Assembly (NCBI RefSeq): GCF_002075885.1
Contig: NZ_MDET01000005.1
Location: forward strand, 62,001-126,000
Direction: 5' to 3'
Length of the DNA stretch: 64,000 nucleotides
Source: Manganibacter manganicus
GTDB taxonomy: Bacteria; Pseudomonadota; Alphaproteobacteria; Rhizobiales; Rhizobiaceae
In this document: in pieces, positions 54,139 through 63,291 of the stretch
Layout of the letters: every line of letters starts with the position of its first letter
Numbering within the stretch: the first letter of the stretch is position 1
Made by a program: the position numbers and the translations under genes
The notes under the pieces: model-generated
Seen by the model: the letters and a program-made list of their open reading frames with translations, nothing else
What the model was told of the DNA's origin: nothing
Databases searched by the model: none

Positions 54139-54279
54139 TCAGATCGCGCGGCGGGCGACCTGTCTGATCTCATGGCGGCTGATGCCGAGGTCATCGAGCT
54201 GGCGGTTGGAAAGTCGGCCCAACTCGTTCACCGTGTCGCGATAAACGCGCCAGTTGCGGTAGCTGCGGATCAGGTTCAT
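54139..54279 (-). CDS. DUF1127 (CcaF1-like) small protein, second copy
   Basis: A 46-residue arginine-rich protein, MNLIRSYRNWRVYRDTVNEL at the start, then the DUF1127 signature RQLDDLGISRHEI. It shares 33 of 46 residues with the upstream paralogue at 54327-54467. DUF1127 proteins are small RNA-binding proteins; CcaF1 of Rhodobacter acts in RNA maturation and turnover and is co-transcribed with CcsR RNAs. The small RNA array starts just after its stop codon. The ribosome site is weak (GAAGAAAA). Confidence 0.9.
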   Translation of the reverse strand: MNLIRSYRNWRVYRDTVNELGRLSNRQLDDLGISRHEIRQVARRAI

Positions 54280-54302
54280 TTTCTTCGTTTCTTTCGAAAG
54301 GG

Positions 54303-54324
54303 TTCGGGCCGTCACCGGCCCGAA
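54303..54324 (-). promoter_or_regulatory. stable hairpin between the two DUF1127 genes
   Basis: TTCGGGCC/GGCCCGAA 8-bp stem with a 6-base loop and no T-run, 2 bp after the first gene's stop. More likely an mRNA processing or stability element than a terminator. Confidence 0.5.
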
Positions 54325-54326
54325 GG

Positions 54327-54467
54327 TCAGATCGACTTGCGGGCGACGTAGGAGATGTCGCCGCGGCTGATGCCGAGATCGTTTAGTTCGCGGGTGCTCA
54401 GGCGGCTCAGCTCGTTCACGGTTTCCCGGTAGCGGCGCCAGTTGCGATAGTTGCGGATCAGGTTCAT
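54327..54467 (-). CDS. DUF1127 (CcaF1-like) small protein, first copy
   Basis: A 46-residue DUF1127 protein, MNLIRNYRNWRRYRETVNEL then RELNDLGISRGDISYVARKS. It is strongly basic, fitting RNA binding. First gene of the DUF1127-DUF1127-small-RNA unit; the tandem duplication with 72 percent identity suggests dosage or divergence. No strong ribosome site is seen before its ATG. Confidence 0.9.
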   Translation of the reverse strand: MNLIRNYRNWRRYRETVNELSRLSTRELNDLGISRGDISYVARKSI

Positions 54468-54507
54468 GGTCGTGCTCGTTTCGTCTTGCTTGCGTTCACT
54501 TCATCTG

Positions 54508-54548
54508 CGTACGACACCCAGATAGGAGCAGTCATATCGATTTAAAAG
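54508..54548 (-). promoter_or_regulatory. possible promoter of the DUF1127/small RNA unit
   Basis: Read on the minus strand, CTTTTAA and, 15 bp later, CCTATCT resemble a degenerate heat-shock (RpoH) type pair (CTTGAA / CCATnT-like). Weak match; offered because Rhodobacter relatives are under RpoH control. Confidence 0.25.
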
Positions 54549-54704
54549 TGCCCATGTCGCATGGCAGCAATGCAAATTGTGCAATGCAACATTCCGCCAC
54601 ATTCACGGCCTTGCCGCAATGTCGCTGAACTTCTTAAAATGACTGCAAACCAGCACTTTATGTTCGGCGGCTGGTAATACGAGTAAAATGATAGGGAAGG
54701 GTCA

Positions 54705-55817
54705 ATGGGGAGCTATTCGACGCGAGTCGGGCGGGATATCCGGCGATGGGCCGATAGGGGCCTGATCGACGCTGCGACAGCCGATGCATTATCCAGGGAC
54801 GTTGCTGCCAATGAGCGTCATCCGCTGAATTTCGGCTCGATCCTGGCGATGCTGGCGGCTGTCCTGTTCGGAGCGGCAATATTGCTGTTCGTCGCCGCCA
54901 ATTGGGAAACCATTCCGCGCATCGTTCGTGTCGGCTTGCTGTTTGCCATTATTTTCGCGGGATATGTCGGCGGCGCGGTGCTGAAAGTCCGCGTCCATCC
55001 GGCCCTGGGTGAAGCACTCTGGGTGGTGGCGACGGCCGCATTCGGCGGTGCAATCGCGCTGATCGGCCAGATGTATCATCTTGCGGGCGACGAATCCTCG
55101 GCACTTTTGACCTGGTGCGGCGGAACCGTGCTCGCCGCCATTCTTCTGCGCTCGAATGCGCTGACGGTAATCGCGGTCGCCATAGCGGATGCCTGGTTCG
55201 TAATTGCCGTATTCGGCAGGTTCGATCTGTTTCGCGGCCTTGAGTTGCCGCATCCCTACGTGCTGATCGCGATCGGTCTGTTCATTGTCTCTTATTGGAC
55301 ACGCAGCCAGCCGGCGCGGCACCTGATCGTGCTTTCGCTGATCTTCTACGTGCTGCTTCTGACCATCGACGACGACAGGCCGGACCTTGCGATTTTGCTC
55401 TCCGTCGTGTCGGCGGCGGCTTTTGCTGTCGCGGTGTTTGCGGGGCCGACGGCAGAGGTGGTCGTCCGCCTCGGCGGGCGATTGTCGTTGCATGCGCTGG
55501 CCGGGTTCCTGGCCGGGATGTTCGCAATCCAGTTCTACAGGCTGGATCATGGCAATTTCGCCCTTGCTGCCGCACTGACCCTTGCGGGCATTGTGGCGGC
55601 GCTCGTACTTGTCGGTCGTCAAAGCCGGGCGGTGCGATGGCTGGCCTATCTCGGCTTTGCTTTCGAGCTTTGCCTGATCTACGCGGTGACGATGCAATCC
55701 ATGCTCGGAACGGCCGGCTTCTTCCTGGCGGCGGCTATCATCCTGGCCGTCCTGGCCCTGGCGATAGCGCGGATTGAAAAGCGCATGAAGGCGCCAGCGA
55801 TACAGGGAGCGGCGTGA
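54705..55817 (+). CDS. DUF2157 membrane protein
   Basis: A 370-residue protein. An N-terminal soluble part (1-45) with RDIRRWADRGLIDAATADAL, characteristic of DUF2157, is followed by about ten membrane helices starting LAMLAAVLFGAAILLFVAAN. No catalytic motif is known for the family. AGGGAAGGG lies 6 bp before ATG 54705. The stop codon region overlaps the next start by 4 bp; the DUF2157-GDYXXLXY pair is common as an operon. Confidence 0.9.
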   Translation: MGSYSTRVGRDIRRWADRGLIDAATADALSRDVAANERHPLNFGSILAMLAAVLFGAAILLFVAANWETIPRIVRVGLLFAIIFAGYVGGAVLKVRVHPALGEALWVVATAAFGGAIALIGQMYHLAGDESSALLTWCGGTVLAAILLRSNALTVIAVAIADAWFVIAVFGRFDLFRGLELPHPYVLIAIGLFIVSYWTRSQPARHLIVLSLIFYVLLLTIDDDRPDLAILLSVVSAAAFAVAVFAGPTAEVVVRLGGRLSLHALAGFLAGMFAIQFYRLDHGNFALAAALTLAGIVAALVLVGRQSRAVRWLAYLGFAFELCLIYAVTMQSMLGTAGFFLAAAIILAVLALAIARIEKRMKAPAIQGAA

Positions 55818-56398
55818 TGACGCGTGGTGCAAGATTGATCCTTGCCGCGACGGCTGTCGCTCTTTTGCAGGTCGGCTTTCTTGGCTGGATCATAGCGGGT
55901 CGCGCGGCAATTCTGCGCAATGGCACGGAGGTTCTGCTTCAGGTCAAACCCATCGATCCGCGTGATCTTCTGCGCGGCGACTATGTTGCGCTGGGTTACG
56001 ACATTTCGGACCTGCCGGTCAGCCTGATTGCCAATCTCGCGGCTGGATCGACCTATATTGGCGAGGGACCAGTCACGGTGCGGCTCAAAAAGAGCGATGC
56101 CGGGTACTGGCACGCGGTCTCGGCCTGGCTTGGCAAGGCGCCGCATGCCGCACCGGATGGCGAGGCCGATATTGCCGGCAATGTCCTGGGTGGCTCAAAT
56201 ACAGAGCCGGGCTCGACAGTGCGGGTCGATTACGGGATCGGCCGCTTCTATGTGCCGGAAGGCGAGGGGCTGGCGATCCAGAACGATATCCGTGTTCGGC
56301 CGTTCGGCATCCGCGTCGCGCTGGCGCAAGACGGCCGCGCGCAGATCAAGGCGCTGGTCGATGGCGACAGGACGCTGTTTGAGGAGCCGCTCTATTAG
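55814..56398 (+). CDS. GDYXXLXY-domain membrane protein
   Basis: A 194-residue protein with one N-terminal membrane helix (about 7-28). The family signature is present as GDYVALGYDIS (about 56-66), followed by a periplasmic beta-rich domain with VDYGIGRFYVPEGEG. Function unknown; it is consistently encoded with DUF2157 proteins, here with a 4-bp overlap. Confidence 0.9.
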   Translation: MMTRGARLILAATAVALLQVGFLGWIIAGRAAILRNGTEVLLQVKPIDPRDLLRGDYVALGYDISDLPVSLIANLAAGSTYIGEGPVTVRLKKSDAGYWHAVSAWLGKAPHAAPDGEADIAGNVLGGSNTEPGSTVRVDYGIGRFYVPEGEGLAIQNDIRVRPFGIRVALAQDGRAQIKALVDGDRTLFEEPLY

Positions 56399-56481
56399 AA
56401 TCCGCTCGAGAATGCCGCTGCTGGACTGTAGCGAGGCCCCTTGCTACCGTCGGTGCGGGCACTCCCTTGATGGAGGACACA

Positions 56482-56994
56482 ATGGCGCGTCCGGCGGTAT
56501 CCATTCTCTGGGCAGCATTGGCGATCATGACGGGCCTTGGAACCGGGAACAGTTTCGCCAAGGATGGTCATTCGACTGTAATCGCCGTTGCCCATTTCTA
56601 TTTCGTCGACACTTCCGGTGAGGCTGAAGACCAGAAGGTTCGGCATGAAAAGCAACTTCGCCTGTTCGACACCGAGTTGCAGAAAACGCTGTCGGCGGAC
56701 GAGCGTTTGGAACTGATCGCATTGCCATGCGGCTCGGATCGCTGCTCGCTGGATGATCCCGGCATCGATCGACTTGCGAGCCAGGCAAGGACGGCGAATG
56801 CGAGATATCTTCTCGCAGGCGGAATTCACAAGATGAGCACGCTGGTCGGATGGGCCAAATTCATCGTCTATGATCTGGAAAATAGCGGACGGATTTGTGA
56901 TCGTCTGTTGACCTATCGCGGGGATACCGCGGAGGCGTGGCGGCGGGCGGCCGAGTTTGGCGCGAAGAATGTCATCAGGGCTTGTTTTCACTGA
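56482..56994 (+). CDS. DUF2380-like exported protein
   Basis: A 170-residue protein with a signal peptide ending NSFAKD (about 28). VIAVAHFYFVDTSGEAEDQK, LIALPCGSDRCSLDD and AGGIHKMSTLVGWAKFIVYD match DUF2380-type periplasmic proteins, which resemble small TolB-like or lipoprotein modules. ATG 56482 is favoured by TGGAGGAC 6 bp upstream; ATGs at 56467 and 56470 are alternatives. Function unknown. Followed by a bidirectional terminator. Confidence 0.75.
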   Translation: MARPAVSILWAALAIMTGLGTGNSFAKDGHSTVIAVAHFYFVDTSGEAEDQKVRHEKQLRLFDTELQKTLSADERLELIALPCGSDRCSLDDPGIDRLASQARTANARYLLAGGIHKMSTLVGWAKFIVYDLENSGRICDRLLTYRGDTAEAWRRAAEFGAKNVIRACFH

Positions 56995-57048
56995 CAACTT
57001 GGCCGTGGTGGTGTTCAAGGCGCTTTGCGAGGTTTGCATCCAGAACGA

Positions 57049-57072
57049 AAACCCCGGCCGGTGCCGGGGTTT
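57049..57072. terminator. bidirectional intrinsic terminator
   Basis: AAACCCCGGC/GCCGGGGTTT with loop CGGT; the A and T arms allow termination on both strands. Between convergent 3' ends. Confidence 0.85.
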
Positions 57073-57091
57073 CTGTATGGTTTTACAGCTC

Positions 57092-57271
57092 CTATTGGAT
57101 CGGCTGCGGGTTCGTCGCCGGCGCCGGCGATGCTGGACTTGGGGCGCTGGGTGGCGGAGGTGCTTCGGTCGGGGGCGGGAATTGTGAGTTCTGCGATTGG
57201 GTTTGGCTGCATGCTGCCAGGGCACTGGCAGCCAATCCGACAGCGGCGAGAAGGTGGAGCTTTCGGGTCAT
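57092..57271 (-). CDS. small proline-rich lipoprotein
   Basis: A 59-residue protein starting at ATG 57269-57271 after GAAGGACG. It has a lipoprotein signal, LLAAVGLAASALAAC, with the modified Cys at about 20, then a tail of Pro, Ala and Gln (PPPTEAPPPPSAPSPASPAP). Tiny Pro-rich lipoproteins of this kind are common in Rhizobiales; no function is known. Confidence 0.6.
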   Translation of the reverse strand: MTRKLHLLAAVGLAASALAACSQTQSQNSQFPPPTEAPPPPSAPSPASPAPATNPQPIQ

Positions 57272-57406
57272 CAATCGTCCTTCGACTTGGCTCCCCGCAG
57301 TGCCGTATCATCAGGGCTGACGCGGCGAGGTCAATATACGGCCGATCAAAGGTTCTTTCCGGAGGAAACGAAAACCTTCCGCCGGAGTCAGGCTCTGCTC
57401 ACGCTG

Positions 57407-57778
57407 CTACGGATATTTCGTCGCTTGTGCGCGGGTGGATTGACCTGTGCCTGCCTGAAGTTCATCCGGCAGCGGAAGGCTCGAACACTGCAAATGAACC
57501 TCACGGGAGTACCGTTTTCTTTGCTTCTGCTCCTGCTCCTTGATGGTGGTGACGAGCGCCACTCCATACGGACCGAACAATGGAGCAGCGGCCCAATCCA
57601 GATTGTCCTTTTCTCCGGCATCATATTCCGCTGCCTGCTGGCGGGCTTGTTCGCATTGCGGGGAACGCCATTTCGGATCCTGGGTCGAAAGTGTGGCTGC
57701 GTATTCGGCGGGCGAGATTGCGCAGCCCGTGATCGTTGCAGCCAGCAGGCAAGCGATTCCCGACGCTACCCGTTTCAT
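57407..57778 (-). CDS. exported lipoprotein, unrecognised family
   Basis: A 123-residue protein with a lipoprotein signal, VASGIACLLAATITGC (Cys about 19). Then comes a soluble domain with two further Cys, EQARQQAAEYDAGEKDNLDW and a Lys/Arg/Gln-rich segment (KEQEQKQRKRYSREVHLQC). It starts at the ATG giving MKRVASG; an open frame continues 10 codons upstream. No domain recognised. Confidence 0.6.
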   Translation of the reverse strand: MKRVASGIACLLAATITGCAISPAEYAATLSTQDPKWRSPQCEQARQQAAEYDAGEKDNLDWAAAPLFGPYGVALVTTIKEQEQKQRKRYSREVHLQCSSLPLPDELQAGTGQSTRAQATKYP

Positions 57779-57845
57779 GCGGAACCCTTTCCAAACCGTT
57801 GGAATCATATGCAGGTTGTCATGAAAAGATTGAATGATTTTGAAT

Positions 57846-57930
57846 TGGTGCGGATGAGAGGACTCGAACCTCCACGCCTCTCGGCACTGGAACCTAAATC
57901 CAGGGCGTCTACCAGTTCCGCCACATCCGC
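57846..57930 (-). tRNA. tRNA-Leu(TAG)
   Basis: Complete 85-nt class II tRNA with encoded CCA. Acceptor GCGGATG pairs with CATCCGC. Anticodon stem CTGGA/TCCAG holds loop TTTAGGT (anticodon TAG), and the long variable arm TGCCGAGAGGCGT is present. Confidence 0.96.
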
Positions 57931-58245
57931 GATTGCCTGAATTCTCATGCGGTCATCATTCTGTCAATGTCGGACACCAAGAGCAGCCGAAGATGGTTGA
58001 AAACCGGGCTCTCCTGTGACAAAAGGCGTGTCGAATGTGACGGAATGCGACGATCCGCTTCTGCGAAATGTGATAAGAATTAGGAAGAACAAAGACTTAT
58101 TCACATTTTGGAGCGCGTTTTTGGGGCTAGGCCGCATTTGCGGGAAAGTCGCCGGTCCGCACCAAAGCCATCCGCGGCAGATTATACCGGCGGGCTGTAA
58201 ACGGCAGGAACCGTTGACGGCCGCACAGGTGAAAACAAAGGTTTG
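57931..58245. other. 315-bp gap before tig, no gene
   Basis: Contains the promoter regions of tRNA-Leu and tig; no ORF, riboswitch or repeat was recognised. Confidence 0.3.
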
Positions 58246-59721
58246 ATGATGGAAGTCACCGAAACGCTCAATACCGGCCTCAAGCGCGAGATCAAGGTCG
58301 TCGTGCCTGCCAGCGACATGGAAGCCAAGCTGATGGCGCGGTTGTCGGATGCGCGCGACAAGGTGCGGATCAACGGTTTCCGGCCGGGCAAGGTGCCGGT
58401 TCAGCACCTGCGCAAGGTCTACGGCAAGTCGTTCATGGCCGAAGTGGTCAACGAGATCCTGAATGAATCGCGCACGATCATCACCGGCCGTGGCGAAAAG
58501 GCGGCCATGCAGCCCGAAGTCGTGATGACCGAGGACGAGAAAGAGGCCGAGAAGATCCTGGCTGGCGGCACCGATTTCGAGTTCAGCCTCAATTATGAAG
58601 TCATCCCGCCGATCGAACTCAAAGAATTCTCCGACATCAAGGTGACGCGCCCAGTCTACGACGTGCCGGACACCGAGATCGAAGAACAGGTCAAGCGCGT
58701 TGCCGAATCCACCCGTTCCTACGAGCCGAAGGATGGCAAGGCGGCAGAAGGCGACCGCGCGACCATCGACTATGTCGGCAAGATCGGTGGCGAACCTTTC
58801 GATGGCGGTGCTGGCAACGACCAGCCGCTGGTGCTCGGCTCCAAGGAATTCATTCCCGGCTTCGAGGATCAACTCGTCGGCACCAGGGCCGGCGACGAAA
58901 AGCAGATCACCGTGACCTTCCCTGAAAATTATCAGGCGGCGCATCTAGCCGGCAAGGAAGCGACCTTCGACGTCACCGTCAAGGAAATCGCCAAGCCGGG
59001 CGATCTGGAGATCAATGATGAGACGGCAAAGGCGCTCGGCCTTGAATCGCTCGACAAGTTGCGCGAGATCGTGCGCGGCCAGATCGAAAGCCAGTTCGGT
59101 TCGATAACCCGCCAGAAGGTCAAGCGCCAGCTTCTCGACCAGCTCGATGCCGCCTATCAGTTCGAGGCGCCTTCGAAGCTTGTCGATGCCGAGTTCACCA
59201 ATATCTGGAACCAGGTCAATCGCGATCTTGAGGCGGCGGGCCGTACCTTCGCCGATGAAGACACCACGGAGGAAGAGGCGCGCGAGGAATATCTGCGCCT
59301 CGCCCAGCGCCGGGTGCGTCTTGGCCTCGTCCTGGCCGAGATCGGCGAAAAGGCCGGCGTCACGGTTTCCGACGAGGAGCTTCAGCGCGGCCTGTTCGAG
59401 CAGGTGCGCCGCTTCCCCGCCGACCAGCAGCAGCAGGTGTTTGAGTTTTATCGATCCAGCCCCGAATCGTTGAATACGCTGCGCGCGCCGATGTTCGAGG
59501 AGAAGGTGGTCGACCATCTTCTTGGCCAGATTTCCGTCACCGACAACAAGGTGAGCAAGGAAGAACTGATGGCCGAGGACGACGAGGACGAGACTGCGGC
59601 CAAGAAGCCGGCGAAGAAGGCTGCCGCCAAGAAAGCCAAGGCGGATGACAAAGCCGAGACGACGGACGAGCCGAAGAAAAAGGCCGCGCCGAAGAAGAAG
59701 GCCGCCAAGGACGCCGAATAA
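58246..59721 (+). CDS. tig: trigger factor chaperone
   Basis: A 491-residue trigger factor. The N-terminal ribosome-binding domain has the signature [14 protein letters not shown] (about 45-58). The PPIase (FKBP-like) domain around 160-245 includes [14 protein letters not shown], and a helical C-terminal chaperone domain follows. The last 55 or so residues are a Lys/Ala-rich acidic-basic tail ([14 protein letters not shown] and similar) usual in Rhizobiales. Two adjacent ATGs occur; MEVTETL at 58246 fits the family better. Confidence 0.95.
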   Translation: MMEVTETLNTGLKREIKVVVPASDMEAKLMARLSDARDKVRINGFRPGKVPVQHLRKVYGKSFMAEVVNEILNESRTIITGRGEKAAMQPEVVMTEDEKEAEKILAGGTDFEFSLNYEVIPPIELKEFSDIKVTRPVYDVPDTEIEEQVKRVAESTRSYEPKDGKAAEGDRATIDYVGKIGGEPFDGGAGNDQPLVLGSKEFIPGFEDQLVGTRAGDEKQITVTFPENYQAAHLAGKEATFDVTVKEIAKPGDLEINDETAKALGLESLDKLREIVRGQIESQFGSITRQKVKRQLLDQLDAAYQFEAPSKLVDAEFTNIWNQVNRDLEAAGRTFADEDTTEEEAREEYLRLAQRRVRLGLVLAEIGEKAGVTVSDEELQRGLFEQVRRFPADQQQQVFEFYRSSPESLNTLRAPMFEEKVVDHLLGQISVTDNKVSKEELMAEDDEDETAAKKPAKKAAAKKAKADDKAETTDEPKKKAAPKKKAAKDAE

Positions 59722-59751
59722 AAAGGTTTCGGTTTATACCGACCGGACCCG

Positions 59752-59780
59752 AAAGGCCGCCTAGCAAGGGCGGCCTTTTT
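59752..59780 (+). terminator. intrinsic terminator after tig
   Basis: AAAGGCCGCC/GGGCGGCCTTTTT with loop TAGCAA, 30 bp after the tig stop. Confidence 0.9.
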
Positions 59781-59799
59781 GCTGGCCGGACGATCCCGT

Positions 59800-59975
59800 T
59801 CAGATCAGCAGCAGCCCCTTCATCGACATATAACCCTTCTTGCCGATGATGAGATGATCATGGACGGCGATACCAAGCCGCTTTCCGGCCTCGACAATCT
59901 CCTTGGTCATGTCGATGTCGGCACGCGACGGCGTCGGATCGCCGGAAGGGTGGTTGTGGAACGTCCCACGTAATT
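59800..59975 (-). pseudogene. radC: radC C-terminal fragment, truncated
   Basis: The minus frame ends with the RadC JAB/MPN core: [20 protein letters not shown], carrying the His-x-His and Ser/Asp of the JAMM motif, then [20 protein letters not shown] to the usual end. RadC is about 230-270 residues; only the last 57 or so are present, the N-terminal HhH part and the JAMM Glu are absent, and the upstream codons to 60114 are unrelated. Loss occurred near 59970, where accessory DNA begins. Confidence 0.85.
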
Positions 59976-60065
59976 TACTAAAGTGTTGAATTTCCGGTCT
60001 TTTTTCGATGTGTCTGTTGAGTAGGTGCCGGTAATTGGGGTCTGTTTTTGTGATCGAACGTGACC

Positions 60066-60296
60066 TCACACCTGATCCCCGTCGCTCCCGGTGAGTCTCC
60101 TTGAAGCCCGGCAACGAATCTTATTCGTTTCGTCCCAGGCCTCAAGCTCCACGATGGGATAGAGCACGGCTTTGCCGATCTTCACGAAGGAAGGCCCGAT
60201 TTTCATCGCACGCCAATTGCGAAGCGTGCCGACAGACACTCCTCCGCGATAGCGTTCCGATACTTCTTCGGCGGTGAGAAATTTTCCGTCAGTCAT
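60066..60296 (-). CDS. AlpA/excisionase-like helix-turn-helix protein
   Basis: A 76-residue protein after a strong AAAGGAGGA site. The HTH_17-type segment is [20 protein letters not shown] followed by [20 protein letters not shown], the AlpA/excisionase pattern (recognition helix, then a wing with [10 protein letters not shown]). Such proteins control excision or early genes of integrative elements. The last 20 residues are Arg-rich. Confidence 0.8.
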   Translation of the reverse strand: MTDGKFLTAEEVSERYRGGVSVGTLRNWRAMKIGPSFVKIGKAVLYPIVELEAWDETNKIRCRASRRLTGSDGDQV

Positions 60297-60590
60297 CCGT
60301 CCTCCTTTGATCGGCGTGAGGTCGCCGATCGTTTGCTGATGAGAAAGCGCGAGACGCTTTTCAGTGGAGATACCGATCCCTGTCGGGCCCGCCTGCGAGC
60401 ATTGGCTCACGCTGCTACACGAACGACCATGTAGTTCGATCCAACGGGCGGAAAGGGTGATTCGGTCGGAGTAGGGCTCCTGGCTATCGGCGGTTAAACA
60501 TAGGCGGGTCGCGCGGACGCTCGTCCGGCCGGCGACGCCGAATCGGTCTCCAACGTGAACGCCTCGGCGCCCGCGCGCCGGGCACGGCCT

Positions 60591-60758
60591 TCACTTCAGC
60601 AGGCGTTCAAGCACCGCGACGGAATTGCCGATGCCGTGCATGACCATTGACGGATAGAGCGAGCTGGTCTTGTAGCGGACCCGACCGTAGAAGCCGCCTT
60701 CCCGAAACAGGATCGCGATGTCGAACAACGCCGTCTCAAAAAGGGGTTTGTCTACCAA
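60591..60758 (-). pseudogene. CPBP-family (CAAX-like) membrane protease, C-terminal fragment
   Basis: A 55-codon minus-strand frame without a start reads REGGFYGRVRYKTSSLYPSM and VMHGIGNSVAVLERLLK to a stop, the end pattern of CPBP-type intramembrane proteases (final His and Asn of the active site). The N-terminal catalytic part is missing, so it is a remnant. Confidence 0.55.
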
Positions 60759-60886
60759 TCAACAGGAAATCACGATGAAGTGAAAACATCGTATTTTCAA
60801 CGGGCTGGCGGTGTGGGAGTGGAGTATGAGAATCCTGCCGAAATGGCGCTAGGGGCAGAGACCTAGAGGGCGATCGGCGGCAAAGT

Positions 60887-60973
60887 GCGGGCGTGGCGGA
60901 GTTGGTAGACGCAGCGCATTCAAAATCCGCCGTCCTTACGGATATGTCGGTTCGTGTACGACCGCCCGCACTA
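60887..60973 (+). pseudogene. tRNA-Leu(CAA), probably damaged
   Basis: Acceptor GCGGGCG/CGCCCGC is perfect and the anticodon loop is TTCAAAA (anticodon CAA). But the anticodon stem GCGCA/TCCGC has a C-C mismatch, the T-arm GTCGG-TTCGTGT-ACGAC has a G-A mismatch and the nearly invariant A58 of the T-loop is changed, and CCA reads CTA. Three separate lesions suggest a decayed copy, possibly left by an integration event at a leucine tRNA. Confidence 0.75.
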
Positions 60974-61050
60974 TCGTCTCATTCACCGCTGAGAAGGGAT
61001 TGTTTGGGCCGCCCAGGCAAACCCGTAACGCCAAGTGGCGTTGATGTGGC

Positions 61051-61902
61051 TTATTGGCAGTCGTGGCCAATTCCGGCAAAGGACTTCACCAGATCATCGA
61101 CGGCCTTCACCTGCGCGAGGAACGCCGGGATTTGGGCGAGAGGCAGGGCGCTTGGACCGTCGCACAAGGCCCTGTCCGGATCGGGGTGAGCCTCCACGAA
61201 TAGTCCGGCCAGCGACAATGCCATGGCGGATCGAGCGAGTTCGAACGCCTGATCGCGGCGACCGCCGGAGCTGCTTGCTCCGGCCTGGCGCATTTGCAGC
61301 GAATGGGTGACGTCAAAAACGATCGGTACGCCAGCCGTCACGGTTTTCATGACACCAAAGCCCAGCATGTCGACAACGAGATTGTCGTAGCCGAAGCTGC
61401 TTCCCCGCTCGCATATGACGACCTGATGATTGCCGAAGTCCTCCAGCTTTTCGACGACATGCCCTATCTGGCTTGGGCTCATGAATTGCGGTTTTTTGAC
61501 ATTGACGACCTTGCCCGTTCGTGCGATCGCCTCGATCAGGTCGGTTTGCCTCGCCAGAAACGCGGGCAGTTGCAGCACGTCGCAGACCTCGGCGGCGACC
61601 GTAGCCTGTTCGGGAAGATGGATATCCGTGAGGACCGGGACGCCGAAGCTCGTGCGTACCTCCTGAAGGATTTTCAGGCCCTCATCGATCCCCGGCCCGC
61701 GATAGGATCGGTTCGATGACCGATTAGCCTTGTCGAAAGAAGCTTTGAAGACATACGGCATGTTCAGGCGCGTCGTCTCCGTCGTCATCACCTCCGCCAC
61801 CCGCATGGCGAGATCGCGGCTTTCCAGCACGTTCACGCCGCCCATAAACACCATCGGTCGAGTGTTGCAAAACTCTATCGTCCCAAGCCTGACGGTCTTC
61901 AC
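61051..61902 (-). CDS. kdsA: 3-deoxy-8-phosphooctulonate synthase (KdsA)
   Basis: A 283-residue KDO-8-P synthase condensing PEP with arabinose 5-phosphate for [23 protein letters not shown] (residues about 50-69) is the substrate block. [40 protein letters not shown] and [20 protein letters not shown] are further signatures. GTG 61900-61902 is favoured by GAGGAG 5 bp upstream; an ATG at 61995 overlapping the monooxygenase end is an alternative. Rhizobial kdsA is normally elsewhere, near eno/pyrG, so this may be a second copy carried by the accessory region. Confidence 0.9.
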   Translation of the reverse strand: MKTVRLGTIEFCNTRPMVFMGGVNVLESRDLAMRVAEVMTTETTRLNMPYVFKASFDKANRSSNRSYRGPGIDEGLKILQEVRTSFGVPVLTDIHLPEQATVAAEVCDVLQLPAFLARQTDLIEAIARTGKVVNVKKPQFMSPSQIGHVVEKLEDFGNHQVVICERGSSFGYDNLVVDMLGFGVMKTVTAGVPIVFDVTHSLQMRQAGASSSGGRRDQAFELARSAMALSLAGLFVEAHPDPDRALCDGPSALPLAQIPAFLAQVKAVDDLVKSFAGIGHDCQ

Positions 61903-61972
61903 ATTCACTCCTCGTTCAACTGTCGCTCCGCCTGGGCCGGTGGCACAGGTCGCAGGTTTCGATGTGGTGCGA

Positions 61973-63268
61973 TCAATGGTCTTCCAGCGCGTCATCGTGC
62001 GGCTTCTGTCTATGAGGGCCTTTCAGCGAACAGGTCCAATCGACGAGTTGGGTGCGGACATGCTCCGGACGGAAGCCGATCCCAATGAGGCGGCCAGTCA
62101 GCCGGGGCAGCAGAGATGACCTGGCTATCAGCCGCATGAAGAGTGGAGGTTTCCGACTTCGCGTATTGCGCGCCTCACCCGCTCGCTTGCGACTGCGCAT
62201 CATCAATTGCAGCTTCTGGGTCGCTTTGGTTGGAAAGCTGCGTCGGCGCTGTACGGCATCAAGCAAGCATGTTTGCAGCCGGCCCTCGCGCAAGGCTTCC
62301 GCCAGCGTGTTGGCCGTGGCTATAGCGTCCTGGATCGCGAGATTTACCCCGACACCGCCGATCGGCGACATGGCGTGGGCTGCATCCCCGATGCACAGCA
62401 CGCCGGGTTTCCACCACGTCTTCAGCCGGTCGATCCGAACGCTCAGGAGGTGGACGTCATCCCAGGAGCGAATTTCTTCAAAGCGATCGTTCGGCAATGG
62501 CGCGACTTCGGCAATCCTCGCGCGAAGCGCGCTAAGCCCCTCCGCTTTCAGGGTATCGACGGTTCCCTTGGCAAGGACATAGCCGCATTGCCAGTAGTCG
62601 CCACGATCGATCAAAACCAGCCCCTGCCGCGGGCCGGCATGCCCCATCGCCTGCTGGGGATCGCCGGCCTCTTTCGAGACCTTCATCCAGAGAAGATCGG
62701 TGGCAGTACCGAAACTCTGCACGTCAAGTCCTGCCGCCTTGCGGACGATCGAATTGCGTCCATCCGCCCCGATCACGAGATCGGCTTCCAGAACGAGGTC
62801 GCGGTCGCCCTGGCGCACGTTCACGCCGACAACGCGTTCGTTGTCCCAACGAAGCGAGGTTACTTCGGTCGACATTTGCAGTCGGAAACGCGGATATTCC
62901 CCAGCCTTTTCCGCCAGAAAATTCAGGAAGTCCCATTGCGGCATGAAGGCGATGAACTTGGCGCGCGTCGGTAGCCTGGAGAAATCGGCGATCGTGGCGC
63001 TGCGCCCGGCGATCTCGGCGTGGAGCTGGTAGGCTTTCTGGTGGGGAAGAGCGAGAAGCTCGTCGAGGAAGCCAAGCTCGTGGATCGCTTCGAGGGTCGA
63101 CGGGTGGATGGTGTCTCCGCGAAAGTCCCGCAGGAAGTCCTGATGCTTTTCTATGACCGTGACGTCGACGCCCGACCGGGCCAGTAGGAGACCGAGCATC
63201 AGGCCCGCCGGTCCCGCACCGACCACGATACAGCTCTGGCTCCTTTTCACATGGGAATAGTATCTCAA
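61973..63268 (-). CDS. FAD-dependent monooxygenase (PHBH fold)
   Basis: A 431-residue flavin hydroxylase of the group A/PHBH family. The FAD site is [20 protein letters not shown] (about 13-32). [18 protein letters not shown] and [16 protein letters not shown] (DG motif) follow, then [20 protein letters not shown], the GD motif near 295. The last 70 residues are Arg-rich. It hydroxylates aromatic or related small molecules; substrate unknown. It lies between a MerR regulator and kdsA, reading leftward. Confidence 0.88.
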   Translation of the reverse strand: MRYYSHVKRSQSCIVVGAGPAGLMLGLLLARSGVDVTVIEKHQDFLRDFRGDTIHPSTLEAIHELGFLDELLALPHQKAYQLHAEIAGRSATIADFSRLPTRAKFIAFMPQWDFLNFLAEKAGEYPRFRLQMSTEVTSLRWDNERVVGVNVRQGDRDLVLEADLVIGADGRNSIVRKAAGLDVQSFGTATDLLWMKVSKEAGDPQQAMGHAGPRQGLVLIDRGDYWQCGYVLAKGTVDTLKAEGLSALRARIAEVAPLPNDRFEEIRSWDDVHLLSVRIDRLKTWWKPGVLCIGDAAHAMSPIGGVGVNLAIQDAIATANTLAEALREGRLQTCLLDAVQRRRSFPTKATQKLQLMMRSRKRAGEARNTRSRKPPLFMRLIARSSLLPRLTGRLIGIGFRPEHVRTQLVDWTCSLKGPHRQKPHDDALEDH

Positions 63269-63291
63269 CGTCGTGGGTCCTTGGGATGAGG

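Noticed and set aside
60893..61189. A 98-codon plus frame starting MAELVDAAHS
   Set aside because: This is the usual false ORF produced by translating through a leucine tRNA; only the tRNA remnant is supported.
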